Source of the DNA: Rugosimonospora africana
Lineage (GTDB): Bacteria; Actinomycetota; Actinomycetes; Mycobacteriales; Micromonosporaceae
DNA length: 64,000 nt
Assembly (NCBI RefSeq): GCF_016862975.1
Contig: NZ_BONZ01000008.1
Span: 1 to 64,000, forward strand
Direction of reading: 5' to 3'
Both the position numbers and the translations under genes were made by a program. Each line of letters opens with the position of its first letter. The stretch's first letter is position 1. The notes under the pieces were generated by a model. That model was given only the letters and a program-made list of their open reading frames with translations. It did not search any database and was not told the DNA's origin. Shown here piece after piece: positions 43,736-52,291 of this stretch.

Positions 43736-44363
43736 GCCGATCCGGGTACTCGTGGTGGACGACCATCCGGTCGTTCGTCAGGGGCTGCGGACGTTCCTTG
43801 ATCTGCAGGACGACATCACCGTGGTGGGGGAGGCGGCGGACGGCGCGGGGTGCCTGGAGGCCGCCGAGGAGTTGGATCCGGACGTGGTGCTGCTCGATCT
43901 GAAGATGCCGGGCAGCGACGGTGTGGAGGCCCTGCGCGGGCTGCGCGAGCGGGGCCAGCGGGCGCGGGTACTGGTGGTCACGAGTTTCCCGGAGCCGGCC
44001 GCGGTACTGCCGGCGGTGCGGGCCGGGGCGGCCGGGTACGTCTACAAAGACGTCGACCCGCCAGCGCTGGCGGCGGCGATCCGGGCCGTGCATGCCGGCC
44101 ACGTGCTGCTGCATCCGGACGTGGCGCGGCTGCTCGCGGCCGGGCCCGACCGGCCGGCCGGGGCGCACCTGACGGCACGCGAACGGGACGTGCTGACCGA
44201 GATCGCCCGCGGTCGGTCGAACCGGGAGATCGCCCGGACGCTCGGGTTGTCCGAGAAGACGGTGAAGGCACACGTGAGTGCGGTGCTGGCCAAGCTGGGC
44301 GTACAGGATCGGACGCAGGCTGCGCTGTATGCGGTGCGTACCGGACTGGTGGACGCCAGCTGA
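43728..44363 (+). CDS. NarL/LuxR-family response regulator
   Basis: A 211-residue regulator. The receiver domain has VVDDHPVVRQGL, phospho-acceptor Asp in LLDLKMPG, VTSF and YVYKD (Lys). The LuxR-type DNA-binding domain reads LTAREREDV-like LTARERDVLTEIARG, then NREIARTLGLSEKTVKAHVSAVLAKLG. It should be phosphorylated by the upstream kinase, whose frame it overlaps by 8 bp. Targets unknown. Confidence 0.94.
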   Translation: MTEPIRVLVVDDHPVVRQGLRTFLDLQDDITVVGEAADGAGCLEAAEELDPDVVLLDLKMPGSDGVEALRGLRERGQRARVLVVTSFPEPAAVLPAVRAGAAGYVYKDVDPPALAAAIRAVHAGHVLLHPDVARLLAAGPDRPAGAHLTARERDVLTEIARGRSNREIARTLGLSEKTVKAHVSAVLAKLGVQDRTQAALYAVRTGLVDAS

Positions 44364-44410
44364 TCGGACCCGGCGGGCCCAGCCAGCGTTCCTTATTCGA
44401 CGGCGAGGAT

Positions 44411-44725
44411 TCAGCTGGTCGACGCCGGGGTCGAGGCCGCCGGCTTCGCCTCGCTCTTCGTCTCCGACTTGGTCTCGGTCTTGGTGTCCGACTTCGCGGC
44501 GCTGTCCTTCGACGAGCCGTTCTTGGCGGCGGTCGAACCGGACGCGTTGTCACGGGAGTCGGTCCGGTAGAAGCCGGAGCCCTTGAAGACGACGCCCACC
44601 GAGGAGAAGACCTTGCGCAGCTTGCCCTGGCAGACCGGGCATTCGGTCAGCGGCGCGTCGCTGAAGGACTGCACCGCTTCGAGCTGATGTCCGCACTCGG
44701 TACATGCGTACTGGTACGTCGGCAC
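44411..44725 (-). CDS. FmdB-family zinc-ribbon protein, possible Ruc-type redox co-chaperone
   Basis: A 104-residue protein: PTYQYACTECGHQLE and TECPVCQGKLRKVFSSVGVVFKGSGFYRTDSR form the zinc ribbon with two CxxC pairs, followed by a disordered Ser/Lys/Thr/Glu tail. It is close in style and neighbourhood to Rv0991c (Ruc), a protein reported to work with Hsp70 under oxidative stress; that role here is an inference. GTG at 44725 follows GGAGG by 5 nt. It lies 81 bp downstream of the 5-FTHF cyclo-ligase gene. Confidence 0.9.
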   Translation of the reverse strand: MPTYQYACTECGHQLEAVQSFSDAPLTECPVCQGKLRKVFSSVGVVFKGSGFYRTDSRDNASGSTAAKNGSSKDSAAKSDTKTETKSETKSEAKPAASTPASTS

Positions 44726-44806
44726 GTCATCCTCCTGGCACTCGAGCACTTCGAGTGCCAATGGTGCGTCATCGGACGCCGTTCGTCCAGTCGGGCGAGC
44801 GCGACG

Positions 44807-45334
44807 TCACAACCGGGTAACTCCTTCCGGTGTTACTACCGCGTCGACCCGCAGGTCATGCGCCTCGGCCGGGAGTACATCGACGAATTCCCCCGAGTAC
44901 AGGGCGGCGACGGTCAGGGCGCCGGCCCCCACCCGGGCCAGCGCCCGGTCGTACGAGCCGCCGCCACGACCCAGCCGAATCCCGGAGCGGTCCACCGCGA
45001 GCGCGGGCACGATCACCAGGTCCGCCTCGGCGATGGCACGCACGCCCAGCGGGATCCCGTCCCCGTCGTAGATCTCCCAGTCCAGGTCCAAATCCGGCCG
45101 AACGACCGGAACCAGCAGCCGGTCGCACACCGCGGCGAGGGCGTCGGGCATCACGGCACCGCCGGGTTCGGTGGAGAACGGGACGTAAGCGCCGACCGTT
45201 CGCTTTCCGGCTGCCAGCGTGGCGAGCAGTTCCACGATTGCCGCGTCCGCCTTCGCGCGATCGGCGCGTGCCCGGCGTGCCGCGAGAAGCTCGGCCCGGA
45301 GTCGCTGCTTCGGTTGCTGCGAAAAATCGGACAC
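44807..45334 (-). CDS. 5-formyltetrahydrofolate cyclo-ligase
   Basis: A 175-residue enzyme that turns 5-formyl-THF into 5,10-methenyl-THF using ATP. Seen: KQRLRAELLAARRA, AYVPFSTEPGG, ADLVIVPALAVDRSGIRLGRGGGSYDRALA (ATP-binding glycine region) and a terminal HDLRVDAVVTPEGV. GTG start at 45334. The order cyclo-ligase, FmdB, with galU and moeA on the opposite strand matches Rv0992c and neighbours. Confidence 0.95.
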   Translation of the reverse strand: MSDFSQQPKQRLRAELLAARRARADRAKADAAIVELLATLAAGKRTVGAYVPFSTEPGGAVMPDALAAVCDRLLVPVVRPDLDLDWEIYDGDGIPLGVRAIAEADLVIVPALAVDRSGIRLGRGGGSYDRALARVGAGALTVAALYSGEFVDVLPAEAHDLRVDAVVTPEGVTRL

Positions 45335-45459
45335 GACACATCCTTCGCCCAGACCAGTCTATTGCAGATGACTATGGCAGCATCAGAACCGGAGGGGGGA
45401 CACGGGCCGCCACCAGCCGTTCCGGGCGATGGGACGGCGGTCGGGCGGGTCCGGAACCG

Positions 45460-47667
45460 TTGGCACTCACGCTGCGCGCCCGGCTGACCGCGGCATTCCT
45501 CGCCGTGGTCCTCGGCCCCGTGCTGCTCGGTGCTGTCATCGTGGCCATCACCGTGCAGCGGGTCGACTCCGCGCGTGCCGCCGAACGGTTGAACCTGGCC
45601 ACCAACGCGGTGCGCGGCTCGGTCGACGCGCTGTGCCAGCAGCTGCGGGTCGTGGCGCAGAGCACCGCCTCACTGTCCGAGGCGGGACGCAGGCCGGACG
45701 GCGCGGCCACGCTGGCCGGCGGCGACTCGGGCGCGGTACGGGTGGAGGACCTGTCCGGCCGGGTTCTGTTCAGTACCCCCGACGCGCCGCCCATGCCCTG
45801 GGCGCAGTGCTACCCGACCGGGATCGCGGAGCCGGCCGGCCACGCGAATCCGACCGGTGCCATCGACCGGTACACCGCGCTTGCCGCCCGGGTACCGATG
45901 CTGGGCCAGAACGGCGAGCCGGTCGGGTACGTGACCGCGGTCCGGGGCCTGGACGCCGCGCTGCTCGGCAGGCTCACCGCCGGCGCCGCCTCGGTGACCC
46001 TCATCGGCAATGGGCTCGACCGGCTGTCCACCGAAAAGCCCGACCTGGCCGCCCGGGTGGCCGCGGTAGCGGACCGCCTCACCGGGACGGCGATCGGGCG
46101 CACGTCCGACGGTGGGTACGTGCGCCGGCTCGCCCCCACCGCCGGGCAGCCGCTGCCGCTGGCCCTCTCCACCCCGAGTACCCGCACGGACGGCCTCGGC
46201 CTGATCCTGGCCGGCGTCGCGGCGGTGGCCGCCATGATCGCTGTGCTGATCGCCTGGTGGCTCGCGCAGGGCACGACCCGGCCGCTGGCCGAACTGGCCG
46301 GCGCGGTCGAACGGGTCGCGGGCGGCGACCTCTCCGCCCGGGCCCCGGTGCGCAGCTTCGACGAGATCGGCCGGCTCGCCGCGACCTTCAACCGTATGAC
46401 CCGGGAGATGCAGGCGTACGTCGGCGCTCTGACCGCGAGCCGGGACCAGTTGCGCGGGCACCTCGACGTGCTCGGGCGCACCCTGTCCAGCACCCACGAC
46501 CTGCACCGGATCCTGGGCGTGATCCTGCAGACGGCCCGCGCGGTGACCGGTGCCCGGTCGGGCGCCGTCCTCCTGGTGGAACAGGACGCGCTCGTCGGCA
46601 TCAGCGACGACGTCGCGCTGCGGGTACCGCTGGGCACCGGGCTTCTCGGGTCGGTCGCGGCCGCCGGTACGCCGAAGCGCGGCCGGGTCGGGGTGGACGG
46701 TCCGGCGCTGGCTCCCGAGGAGCCGACCTGCCAGACGTACGTGGCGGTGCCGCTGCGCGGGCCCGACTCGGTACGCGGCGTGCTGGCCCTCTACGACCGG
46801 CTCGGCGCGGACGAGTTCGACGACGCGGACGTCGCCACCCTGCGTACCTTCGCCGGTCAGGCGGCGATCGCGGTGGAGAACGTCCGGATGCACGAGGAGG
46901 CCCAGCGGCTGTCCCACACCGACCCGCTGACCGGCCTCTACAACTACCGGACGTTGAAGGATTCGCTGCGCCGCGAGGTGGAGCGCGCCAACCGGTTCGG
47001 GCACCGGCTGTGCGTGCTGGTCCTCGACCTCGACCGTTTCAAGGACGTCAACGACTCCTTCGGGCACGCGGCCGGGGACGCGGTCCTGGTCGAGTTCGCC
47101 CGCCGGATGCGGGCCGAGATCCGCGAGGTCGACCTCGCGTTCCGGCAGGGCGGCGAGGAGTTCGTGCTGCTGCTCCCGGAGACCGACGCGGCCGGCGGGG
47201 TGACCGTCGCCGAGCGGCTGTGCGCCGCGGTCCGGGCCACCCCGATGGTGGTACCTCCCCGGCTGCCCGGTTCCCTGACTGGTCTCGGATCGCTGGGCGG
47301 CGCCAGACGCGCCGAGCCGAACTGGTCAGAAGGCCAGAAGCTGGCCCGCCGGGTACCGGTGACGGTCTCCGTCGGCGTGGCGATGTTCCCGGACAACGGC
47401 GCCACCGGTGCCGCGGTCATGGAGGCGGCGGACGACGCCCTGTACGCGGCGAAGGCGGCCGGCCGGAACACCTGGCGGAGCGCCGCCGTGCCGGCCGACC
47501 CAGCGGCCGGCGCCGCATCCGACCTGGTAGCGGGCTTGCCGGCCGAGCCGGTGGCGGGCGCGGCCCCCGGGCAGGTGACCGGGACAGCCGCCGAAGTCGT
47601 CGCCGGAGGGGGTGGAAGCGGCGCGTCGAGCGGCCCACACGCTCCGCGACAGTCGCGCGGCCGATAG
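45460..47667 (+). CDS. Membrane diguanylate cyclase (HAMP-GAF-GGDEF)
   Basis: A 735-residue c-di-GMP synthase. TM1 is near 5-28, an extracytoplasmic sensor of about 215 residues follows, TM2 (LGLILAGVAAVAAMIAVLIAWW) is near 245-267, then HAMP (RPLAELAGAVERVAGGDLSA), a GAF domain, and GGDEF. The active-site loop is RQGGEEFVLLLP, with the inhibitory RxxD (REVD) five residues before GGEEF. An insert with LARRVPVTVSVGVAMF precedes the C-terminal tail. No better start than TTG 45460 was found: an ATG-led frame at 45368 runs in another register. It is followed by galU 9 bp on. Confidence 0.88.
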   Translation: MALTLRARLTAAFLAVVLGPVLLGAVIVAITVQRVDSARAAERLNLATNAVRGSVDALCQQLRVVAQSTASLSEAGRRPDGAATLAGGDSGAVRVEDLSGRVLFSTPDAPPMPWAQCYPTGIAEPAGHANPTGAIDRYTALAARVPMLGQNGEPVGYVTAVRGLDAALLGRLTAGAASVTLIGNGLDRLSTEKPDLAARVAAVADRLTGTAIGRTSDGGYVRRLAPTAGQPLPLALSTPSTRTDGLGLILAGVAAVAAMIAVLIAWWLAQGTTRPLAELAGAVERVAGGDLSARAPVRSFDEIGRLAATFNRMTREMQAYVGALTASRDQLRGHLDVLGRTLSSTHDLHRILGVILQTARAVTGARSGAVLLVEQDALVGISDDVALRVPLGTGLLGSVAAAGTPKRGRVGVDGPALAPEEPTCQTYVAVPLRGPDSVRGVLALYDRLGADEFDDADVATLRTFAGQAAIAVENVRMHEEAQRLSHTDPLTGLYNYRTLKDSLRREVERANRFGHRLCVLVLDLDRFKDVNDSFGHAAGDAVLVEFARRMRAEIREVDLAFRQGGEEFVLLLPETDAAGGVTVAERLCAAVRATPMVVPPRLPGSLTGLGSLGGARRAEPNWSEGQKLARRVPVTVSVGVAMFPDNGATGAAVMEAADDALYAAKAAGRNTWRSAAVPADPAAGAASDLVAGLPAEPVAGAAPGQVTGTAAEVVAGGGGSGASSGPHAPRQSRGR

Positions 47668-47676
47668 CCTGGCCAC

Positions 47677-48630
47677 ATGCCGGAGTTTTCGACTGCCCAG
47701 GAGCCCACGCCGGACAGCAACGGCCGCTCGCGGCGTGCCGTCAAGGCGGTGATACCCGCCGCGGGGCTCGCCACCCGATTCCTGCCAGCTACCAAGGCGG
47801 TACCCAAGGAGTTGCTGCCGGTCGTTGACCGGCCGGTCCTCCAGTACATCGTCGAAGAGGCGGCCGCCGCCGGGATCAACGACATTCTGCTGGTCACCGG
47901 GCGAGGCAAGACCTCGATGGTGGACCATTTCGACCGCCGCCCCGATCTGGAGCAGCACCTGACCGCGAAGGGTGACATGAAGCGGCTGGCCGAGATCAAA
48001 CGGCCGGCCGAGCTCGCCGAGATCTACACGTGCCGCCAGGCCGAGCCGCTCGGACTCGGGCATGCCGTCTCGTTCGCCGAGTCGCACGTCGGCGGTGAGG
48101 CATTCGCGGTGCTGCTCGGCGACGAGTTCGTCGATGAGGACGACCCGCTGCTGCCGTCGATGCTCGATCTCCAGGCCCAGACCGGGGGCATCGTGCTGTC
48201 CCTGATCGAGGTTCCCTGGGAGGAGGTCACCCGGTACGGCATCGCCTCGGTCAAGCCACAGTCCAACTCCGACGGCGGCGAGATCGTCGAAATCACGGCG
48301 CTGGTGGAGAAGCCGAAGCAGGACGTCGCCCCGAGCAACCTCGCCGTGGTGGGGCGGTACGTGCTGCCCAACTCCATTTTCGACGCGATCCGGCGCACCG
48401 CCCCCGGATCGGGCGGCGAGATCCAGCTGACCGACTCCATGGCGATGCTGCTGGAGCAGGGCGTACCGGTCCACGGCATCGTGTACCGCGGGACCCGGTA
48501 CGACACCGGCGCCCCGATCGGCTACCTTCAGGCCGTCGTGCAGCTCGCCTGCCAGCGGTCGGACCTGGGGCCGGCGTTCAAGGAATGGCTCACCGGCTTC
48601 GTCAGCGGCGCCATGGAGCCCAGTGGGTGA
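47677..48630 (+). CDS. galU: UTP-glucose-1-phosphate uridylyltransferase
   Basis: A 317-residue GalU: KAVIPAAGLATRFLPATKAVPKELLPVVDRPVLQYIVEEAAAAGI is the nucleotide-binding signature, with EPLGLGHAV, LLGDEFVDED, LVEKPK and TDSMAML. It makes UDP-glucose for cell-envelope glycans and trehalose. The ATG is preceded by TAGCCT and 6 nt (leaderless). The following glp-rimJ-sepX genes are codirectional, separated by the 38-bp repeat array. Confidence 0.96.
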   Translation: MPEFSTAQEPTPDSNGRSRRAVKAVIPAAGLATRFLPATKAVPKELLPVVDRPVLQYIVEEAAAAGINDILLVTGRGKTSMVDHFDRRPDLEQHLTAKGDMKRLAEIKRPAELAEIYTCRQAEPLGLGHAVSFAESHVGGEAFAVLLGDEFVDEDDPLLPSMLDLQAQTGGIVLSLIEVPWEEVTRYGIASVKPQSNSDGGEIVEITALVEKPKQDVAPSNLAVVGRYVLPNSIFDAIRRTAPGSGGEIQLTDSMAMLLEQGVPVHGIVYRGTRYDTGAPIGYLQAVVQLACQRSDLGPAFKEWLTGFVSGAMEPSG

Positions 48631-48658
48631 CGGCTCCGGGCCACCACGCGGCGGTTCT

Positions 48659-48770
48659 GTGACCGCCGGCGCTTGCATTTCTCGACGCGCGGGTATGAGG
48701 GCCGGCGCACACTTGTCCGCGGAAGCGCGGGTATGACAGGCGGCGTACTGATCTCCGCGGAGGCGCAGGT
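48659..48770 (+). promoter_or_regulatory. Tandem start-region repeats and coupled mini-ORFs upstream of glp
   Basis: Three copies of a 38-bp unit put ATG at 48695, 48733 and 48771 (the glp start). Each of the first two ATGs opens a 13-codon frame (MRAGAHLSAEARV and MTGGVLISAEAQV) whose TGA overlaps the next ATG as ATGA. A fourth, degenerate copy begins at GTG 48659 and is 36 bp. GGAGG at 48759-48763 is the ribosome site for glp itself; earlier copies have weaker versions. Confidence 0.85.
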
Positions 48771-50051
48771 ATGACAGCCACGGCCGAGCGGCCGTCGGCC
48801 CCGGGACCCTCAGCGAGGGGTCCCGGGGCCGGGCTCATGCCGCTCGCCGAGTACCTGGCCATGGTGCTGCGGGGCCTCCGGCCGCTGCCCGCGCTCGACC
48901 TCGACCTGACCCAGGCGTACGGCAACGTCCTGGCCCAGGACGTCGTCACGCCCGGGCCGCTGCCGGCCTTCGACCACGCCGACGTGGACGGGTACGCGGC
49001 GCGGTTCGAGGACATCGGGCACGCGGAGCCGAGCCGCCCGGTGCGGCTGAACGTGGTCGGCGACCTGGCCGCGTCCAGCTGGCGACCGGTCCGGCTCACC
49101 TCGGGCACGTGCTTCTCGATCGCGGCCGGAGCGCCGCTGCCGCTGACCGCCGACGTGATCATCCCGAGCGGCGATACCGATCAGGGCATCGCGTCGGTGG
49201 AGATCCGTGCCGCGCCCAAACGCGGGTACGGCATCCGTCGTGCCGGCGACGAGCTGCCCGCCGGTACGGTCGTGGCCGAGGCCGGCGCGTTCGTCACGCC
49301 GGCGCTGGTCGCCGTGCTGGCCGCCACCGGAATCGGGCACATCGTCGTGCGGCCGAGCCCCCGGGTGGTGGTCGTCGCGACCGGCGACGAGCTGGTCGAC
49401 GCGGGCCGCACGAGCCAGCCCGGACAACTGGTCGACGTCAACTCGCACGCGCTGACCGCGGCGGCCGCCGAGGCGGGCGCTCACGCGTACCGGGTCGGGA
49501 TCTGCGACGACGATCCCGACGGGCTGCGCGGGCTGCTGGAGGACCAGGCCCTGCGGGCAGATCTGATCATTACGACCGGGGGTACCGGCACCGGTCCGGG
49601 GGACATGGTCCGGCGGATCCTGTCCAAGGTGATGGTCACCTTCACCGCCGTGTCCGTGTATCCAGGCTCGTCACTAGGCTTCGGTACCGTGGGCAACGAG
49701 GAGGTACCAATCATCTGCCTGCCCGGTGACCCCGGAGCCGCTCTGGTCGGCTTCGAGGTGCTGGCTCGGCCGGTCATCCAGGTGCTGGCCGGCGCGGAGC
49801 CGGTGTTCCGGCCGAGCGTCCGGGCGCACCTGCTGGAGACCGTGCACTCGCCGCTCGGGCTGCGGGAGTTCCGCCCCGCCCAGGTGGCCGAGCGACGCGG
49901 CGGCGGGTACACCGTCCAGCCGCTGGCCGGCGGCCCGTACACCCTGACCGGCATGGCCGAGGCCAACGGCCTGATGGTGTTGGGCGAACGGGTCACCGCC
50001 GCGCCGGCCGGATCCACCGTAGACGTTCTCTTGCTGGATCGGCGGCGATGA
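48771..50051 (+). CDS. glp: Gephyrin-like molybdotransferase Glp (MoeA family)
   Basis: A 426-residue MoeA/gephyrin-E-domain protein: DHADVDGYA, VVVVATGDELVDAGRTSQPGQ, LIITTGGTGTGPGDMVRRIL, and VPIICLPGDPGAALVGFEV. The usual GGVSVG(E/D) loop is GGTGTGPGD and LPGNP is LPGDP, so two active-site loops depart from bona fide MoeA. In actinobacteria a MoeA paralogue beside rimJ and sepX is named Glp and has been tied to cell division with its membrane partner. A molybdenum-cofactor role is still possible. ATG at 48771 with GGAGG; overlaps rimJ by 4 bp. Confidence 0.9.
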   Translation: MTATAERPSAPGPSARGPGAGLMPLAEYLAMVLRGLRPLPALDLDLTQAYGNVLAQDVVTPGPLPAFDHADVDGYAARFEDIGHAEPSRPVRLNVVGDLAASSWRPVRLTSGTCFSIAAGAPLPLTADVIIPSGDTDQGIASVEIRAAPKRGYGIRRAGDELPAGTVVAEAGAFVTPALVAVLAATGIGHIVVRPSPRVVVVATGDELVDAGRTSQPGQLVDVNSHALTAAAAEAGAHAYRVGICDDDPDGLRGLLEDQALRADLIITTGGTGTGPGDMVRRILSKVMVTFTAVSVYPGSSLGFGTVGNEEVPIICLPGDPGAALVGFEVLARPVIQVLAGAEPVFRPSVRAHLLETVHSPLGLREFRPAQVAERRGGGYTVQPLAGGPYTLTGMAEANGLMVLGERVTAAPAGSTVDVLLLDRRR

Positions 50052-50671
50052 TGCTTCCACCCGGTTGGCCGGTAACCCTGTCCGACGGACCCGTCGTCCT
50101 GCGGCCGTACCAGCGGCGCGACGCGCGTGCGTGGTCCGAGGTGCGCCGGGCGAACGAGCAGTGGCTGGCGCAGTGGGAGCCCACCCCGCCCGGCCCGTGG
50201 TACGAGCTGAACTCGCCGTCCTCGTTCCGGTACGTGCTGCGGGAACTGCGCCGATCGGCACGGCTGGGTGAGGCGATGCCGTTCGCGGTCTGCTACGACG
50301 GCCAGCTCGTCGGCCAGCTGTCCATCGGCAACATCGTGCGCCGGGCGTTCTGCTCCGGCTTCGCCGGCTACTGGGTCGACTCCCGGATGGCCGGGCGGGG
50401 GATCATCCCGACCGCGCTGGCGCTGGCCGTGGACCACGCCTTCTCCGCCGGCGGACTGCACCGGATCGAGGTCAACATCCGGCCGGAGAACGCTCCGTCC
50501 AGGCGGGTCGTGGAGAAGCTGGCCTTCCGCGAGGAGGCGTACCACCCCCGGTACCTCCACATCGACGGCACCTGGCGGGATCACGTCGGGTACGCGGTGA
50601 CGGCCGAGGATGTCGCCTCGGAGGGTGGGCTGTTGGCCCGTTGGCATCGGCTCTCCCGTCCGATGGTCTGA
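50048..50671 (+). CDS. GNAT-family acetyltransferase (RimJ/RimL-like)
   Basis: A 207-residue acetyltransferase. It has LRPYQRRDARAWSEVRRANEQWLAQWEP, YWVDSRMAGRGIIPTALALAVDHAF (acetyl-CoA loop) and HRIEVNIRPENAPSRRVVEKLAF. It probably acetylates an N-terminal residue, as RimJ does for ribosomal proteins; the substrate in this operon is unknown. The start overlaps the glp stop (ATGATG), so translation is coupled. Conserved in the galU-moeA-rimJ cluster. Confidence 0.9.
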   Translation: MMLPPGWPVTLSDGPVVLRPYQRRDARAWSEVRRANEQWLAQWEPTPPGPWYELNSPSSFRYVLRELRRSARLGEAMPFAVCYDGQLVGQLSIGNIVRRAFCSGFAGYWVDSRMAGRGIIPTALALAVDHAFSAGGLHRIEVNIRPENAPSRRVVEKLAFREEAYHPRYLHIDGTWRDHVGYAVTAEDVASEGGLLARWHRLSRPMV

Positions 50672-50784
50672 CCGTCACTGCCGGTTGGTCCGAGCCTCAC
50701 CGGCGGTGTGGCGTGCGCATTTGTGTGCATGCGCGCCGTAACCTCGAATCACAACGATGTGATTTTGTGACGGGAGGGGTGAGG

Positions 50785-51606
50785 GTGCCGACCTCGGTGC
50801 TCCTCGCCGTCCTCGCCGCCGCCGGGCTGCTCGCACTCGCGCCGGCACTGGTTCGCCGGTACGACGCGACCGAGCGATTGGTGGCGGAGCGGGCGATGAG
50901 CACGGCGCGGGTGATCGAACGCCAGCGCCGTCGGCGCACTGTGCCCGGACGCCGCCCGGTCAACGCGCCCCGGTCCGTCGCCTCCACCGCGGGTGTTGGC
51001 CCGGCGGATCCCGTCGCCGCCACCCTCGGAAGCTCCGCGCCGGCCGACGCGGCCCCGGCGCAGGGGCCGGCCACGCCCGCCGGCCCGGTGTCGGCCAGCC
51101 CGGTGTCCGCGATCCCGGCCCCGCGCCGGTCCGGCCGTCCGGCCCAGCGCCGGGGCAGCCTGCCCCCGCCCCGCCGGCGGCCGAAGGTGCACGCCCACAC
51201 CCCGGCGATCTACCGGCGCCGCCGGGTCCTCGCGGCGCTGGTCATGCTCAACGCCAGCGAGCTGTGCGGGGTGGGGCTGGTCGGCCCCGGCTTCTGGGTC
51301 GGCTCGGCGCCGAGCCTGATGTTGCTGGCCGCGTACGTGGTGCACCTGCGCAAGCGGGCCCTGGAGGAGCGCCGCAAGCGGCGTGAGGCTGCCCGCCGGG
51401 CGGCCTGGATCGCGGCCCGGCAGGCGGAGCTGCGCCGGGAGCAGGCGCGTCGACTGGCGGCCCGGCGGGAGGCGCTGCGCCGGGCGGCGGCGGCCCGGGC
51501 GGTGGCGCAGCGAGAGTCGTTGCGGCTGTCCCAGCGGTACGTGGACGGGTCGGCGCGTGGGCCGCTGCGGGGCCGGGCGTACGAGGCCCGGGCGGCCGGG
51601 TACTGA
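50785..51606 (+). CDS. sepX: Divisome protein SepX/GlpR
   Basis: A 273-residue membrane protein. A first helix SVLLAVLAAAGLLALAPALV precedes a basic linker (ERQRRRR), a Pro/Ala-rich disordered stretch with RRPKVHAHTPAIYRRRR, then a pair of helices (VLAALVMLNASELCGVGLVGPGFW, APSLMLLAAYVVHLRKRA) and an Arg/Glu/Ala-rich coiled-coil tail. The layout and place downstream of glp and rimJ fit SepX, which stabilises Z-rings in Streptomyces, and the corynebacterial Glp receptor. Start GTG 50785 follows GGGAGGGG by 5 nt; 50767 is an alternative. Confidence 0.85.
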   Translation: MPTSVLLAVLAAAGLLALAPALVRRYDATERLVAERAMSTARVIERQRRRRTVPGRRPVNAPRSVASTAGVGPADPVAATLGSSAPADAAPAQGPATPAGPVSASPVSAIPAPRRSGRPAQRRGSLPPPRRRPKVHAHTPAIYRRRRVLAALVMLNASELCGVGLVGPGFWVGSAPSLMLLAAYVVHLRKRALEERRKRREAARRAAWIAARQAELRREQARRLAARREALRRAAAARAVAQRESLRLSQRYVDGSARGPLRGRAYEARAAGY

Positions 51607-51693
51607 CGGGCCGCATACTGATTCGCGGTGGTGACGCGGTACCTGTTAGTCTGGTCGCCGATCGTCCGCCGGATCATCGACGGGGATTGGCAA

Positions 51694-51770
51694 GGGGCTG
51701 TGGCGCAGACCGGTAGCGCACCTCGTTCGCATCGAGGGGGTCAGGGGTTCAAATCCCCTCAGCTCCACCA
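51694..51770 (+). tRNA. tRNA-Ala (CGC)
   Basis: A full cloverleaf: acceptor 5' GGGGCTG pairs with CAGCTCC, with a G3-T70 wobble that is the alanine identity element. The anticodon loop is TTCGCAT (anticodon CGC), the T-arm loop GTTCAAATC, and CCA is encoded (51768-51770). The antisense frame over it is a common false gene. Confidence 0.97.
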
Positions 51771-52291
51771 TTTGATGCTTATTTGAACCCCGGCCAGCAA
51801 GAGTGGCACGGAGAAGCTTGCAGGTGGCGGCGGCACTGCCCGGTTGGGCGGGGTCGCCGCCCGTGTCAGTGGGGCGTCGTGCGACATCGACCAGCGGCCT
51901 GATGATCTCCGCGAGTTCGTCGGACGCCACGAACGGTCCGTCGTCGTCGGCGTCCATGAAGATCTTGACGAAGATCGCGGGTGTGGTGCATCCGGCCCTG
52001 GCAGGAAATTCCTGCCCGTCGGTTGGGTCGGCGCCTGCCCTACGGGCATGTGGTCTTGCTCCTTCACGGCTAGGTTCCGGTCATGAGGCTGTGGGTCGAG
52101 CTCCCGGCGATATTCGTCGGGAGCCTTCTGTTTCGGCTCGGGTTCGACCGGTGGTGGCAGTGGATGCGACGGCGAAGACAGAGGCGTGCCCCGTAGGTCC
52201 GGTTCTCTGTTGAGTTTTCAAGGGCGGGGGGCGTCGCTTGCCCCGACCGTCACTGCTGCTGCCGCATCGTCTCTCCCGTCGCGGCTAACCT
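51771..52291. other. Gap after tRNA-Ala with a decayed or doubtful coding signal
   Basis: No confident gene in 521 bp. On the complement from 51957 a frame reads MDADDDGPFVASDEL with GC-rich third positions for about 60 codons, but it has no ribosome site and then runs antisense into the tRNA. On the + strand a 37-codon frame at 52083-52196 (MRLWVELPAIFVGSLLF, Arg-rich end) could be a small membrane peptide. Both are unproven. Confidence 0.4.

Noticed and set aside
51646-51790. Antisense protein over tRNA-Ala (VELRGFEPLTPS...)
   Set aside because: This peptide is the usual false translation of the complement of a tRNA gene.
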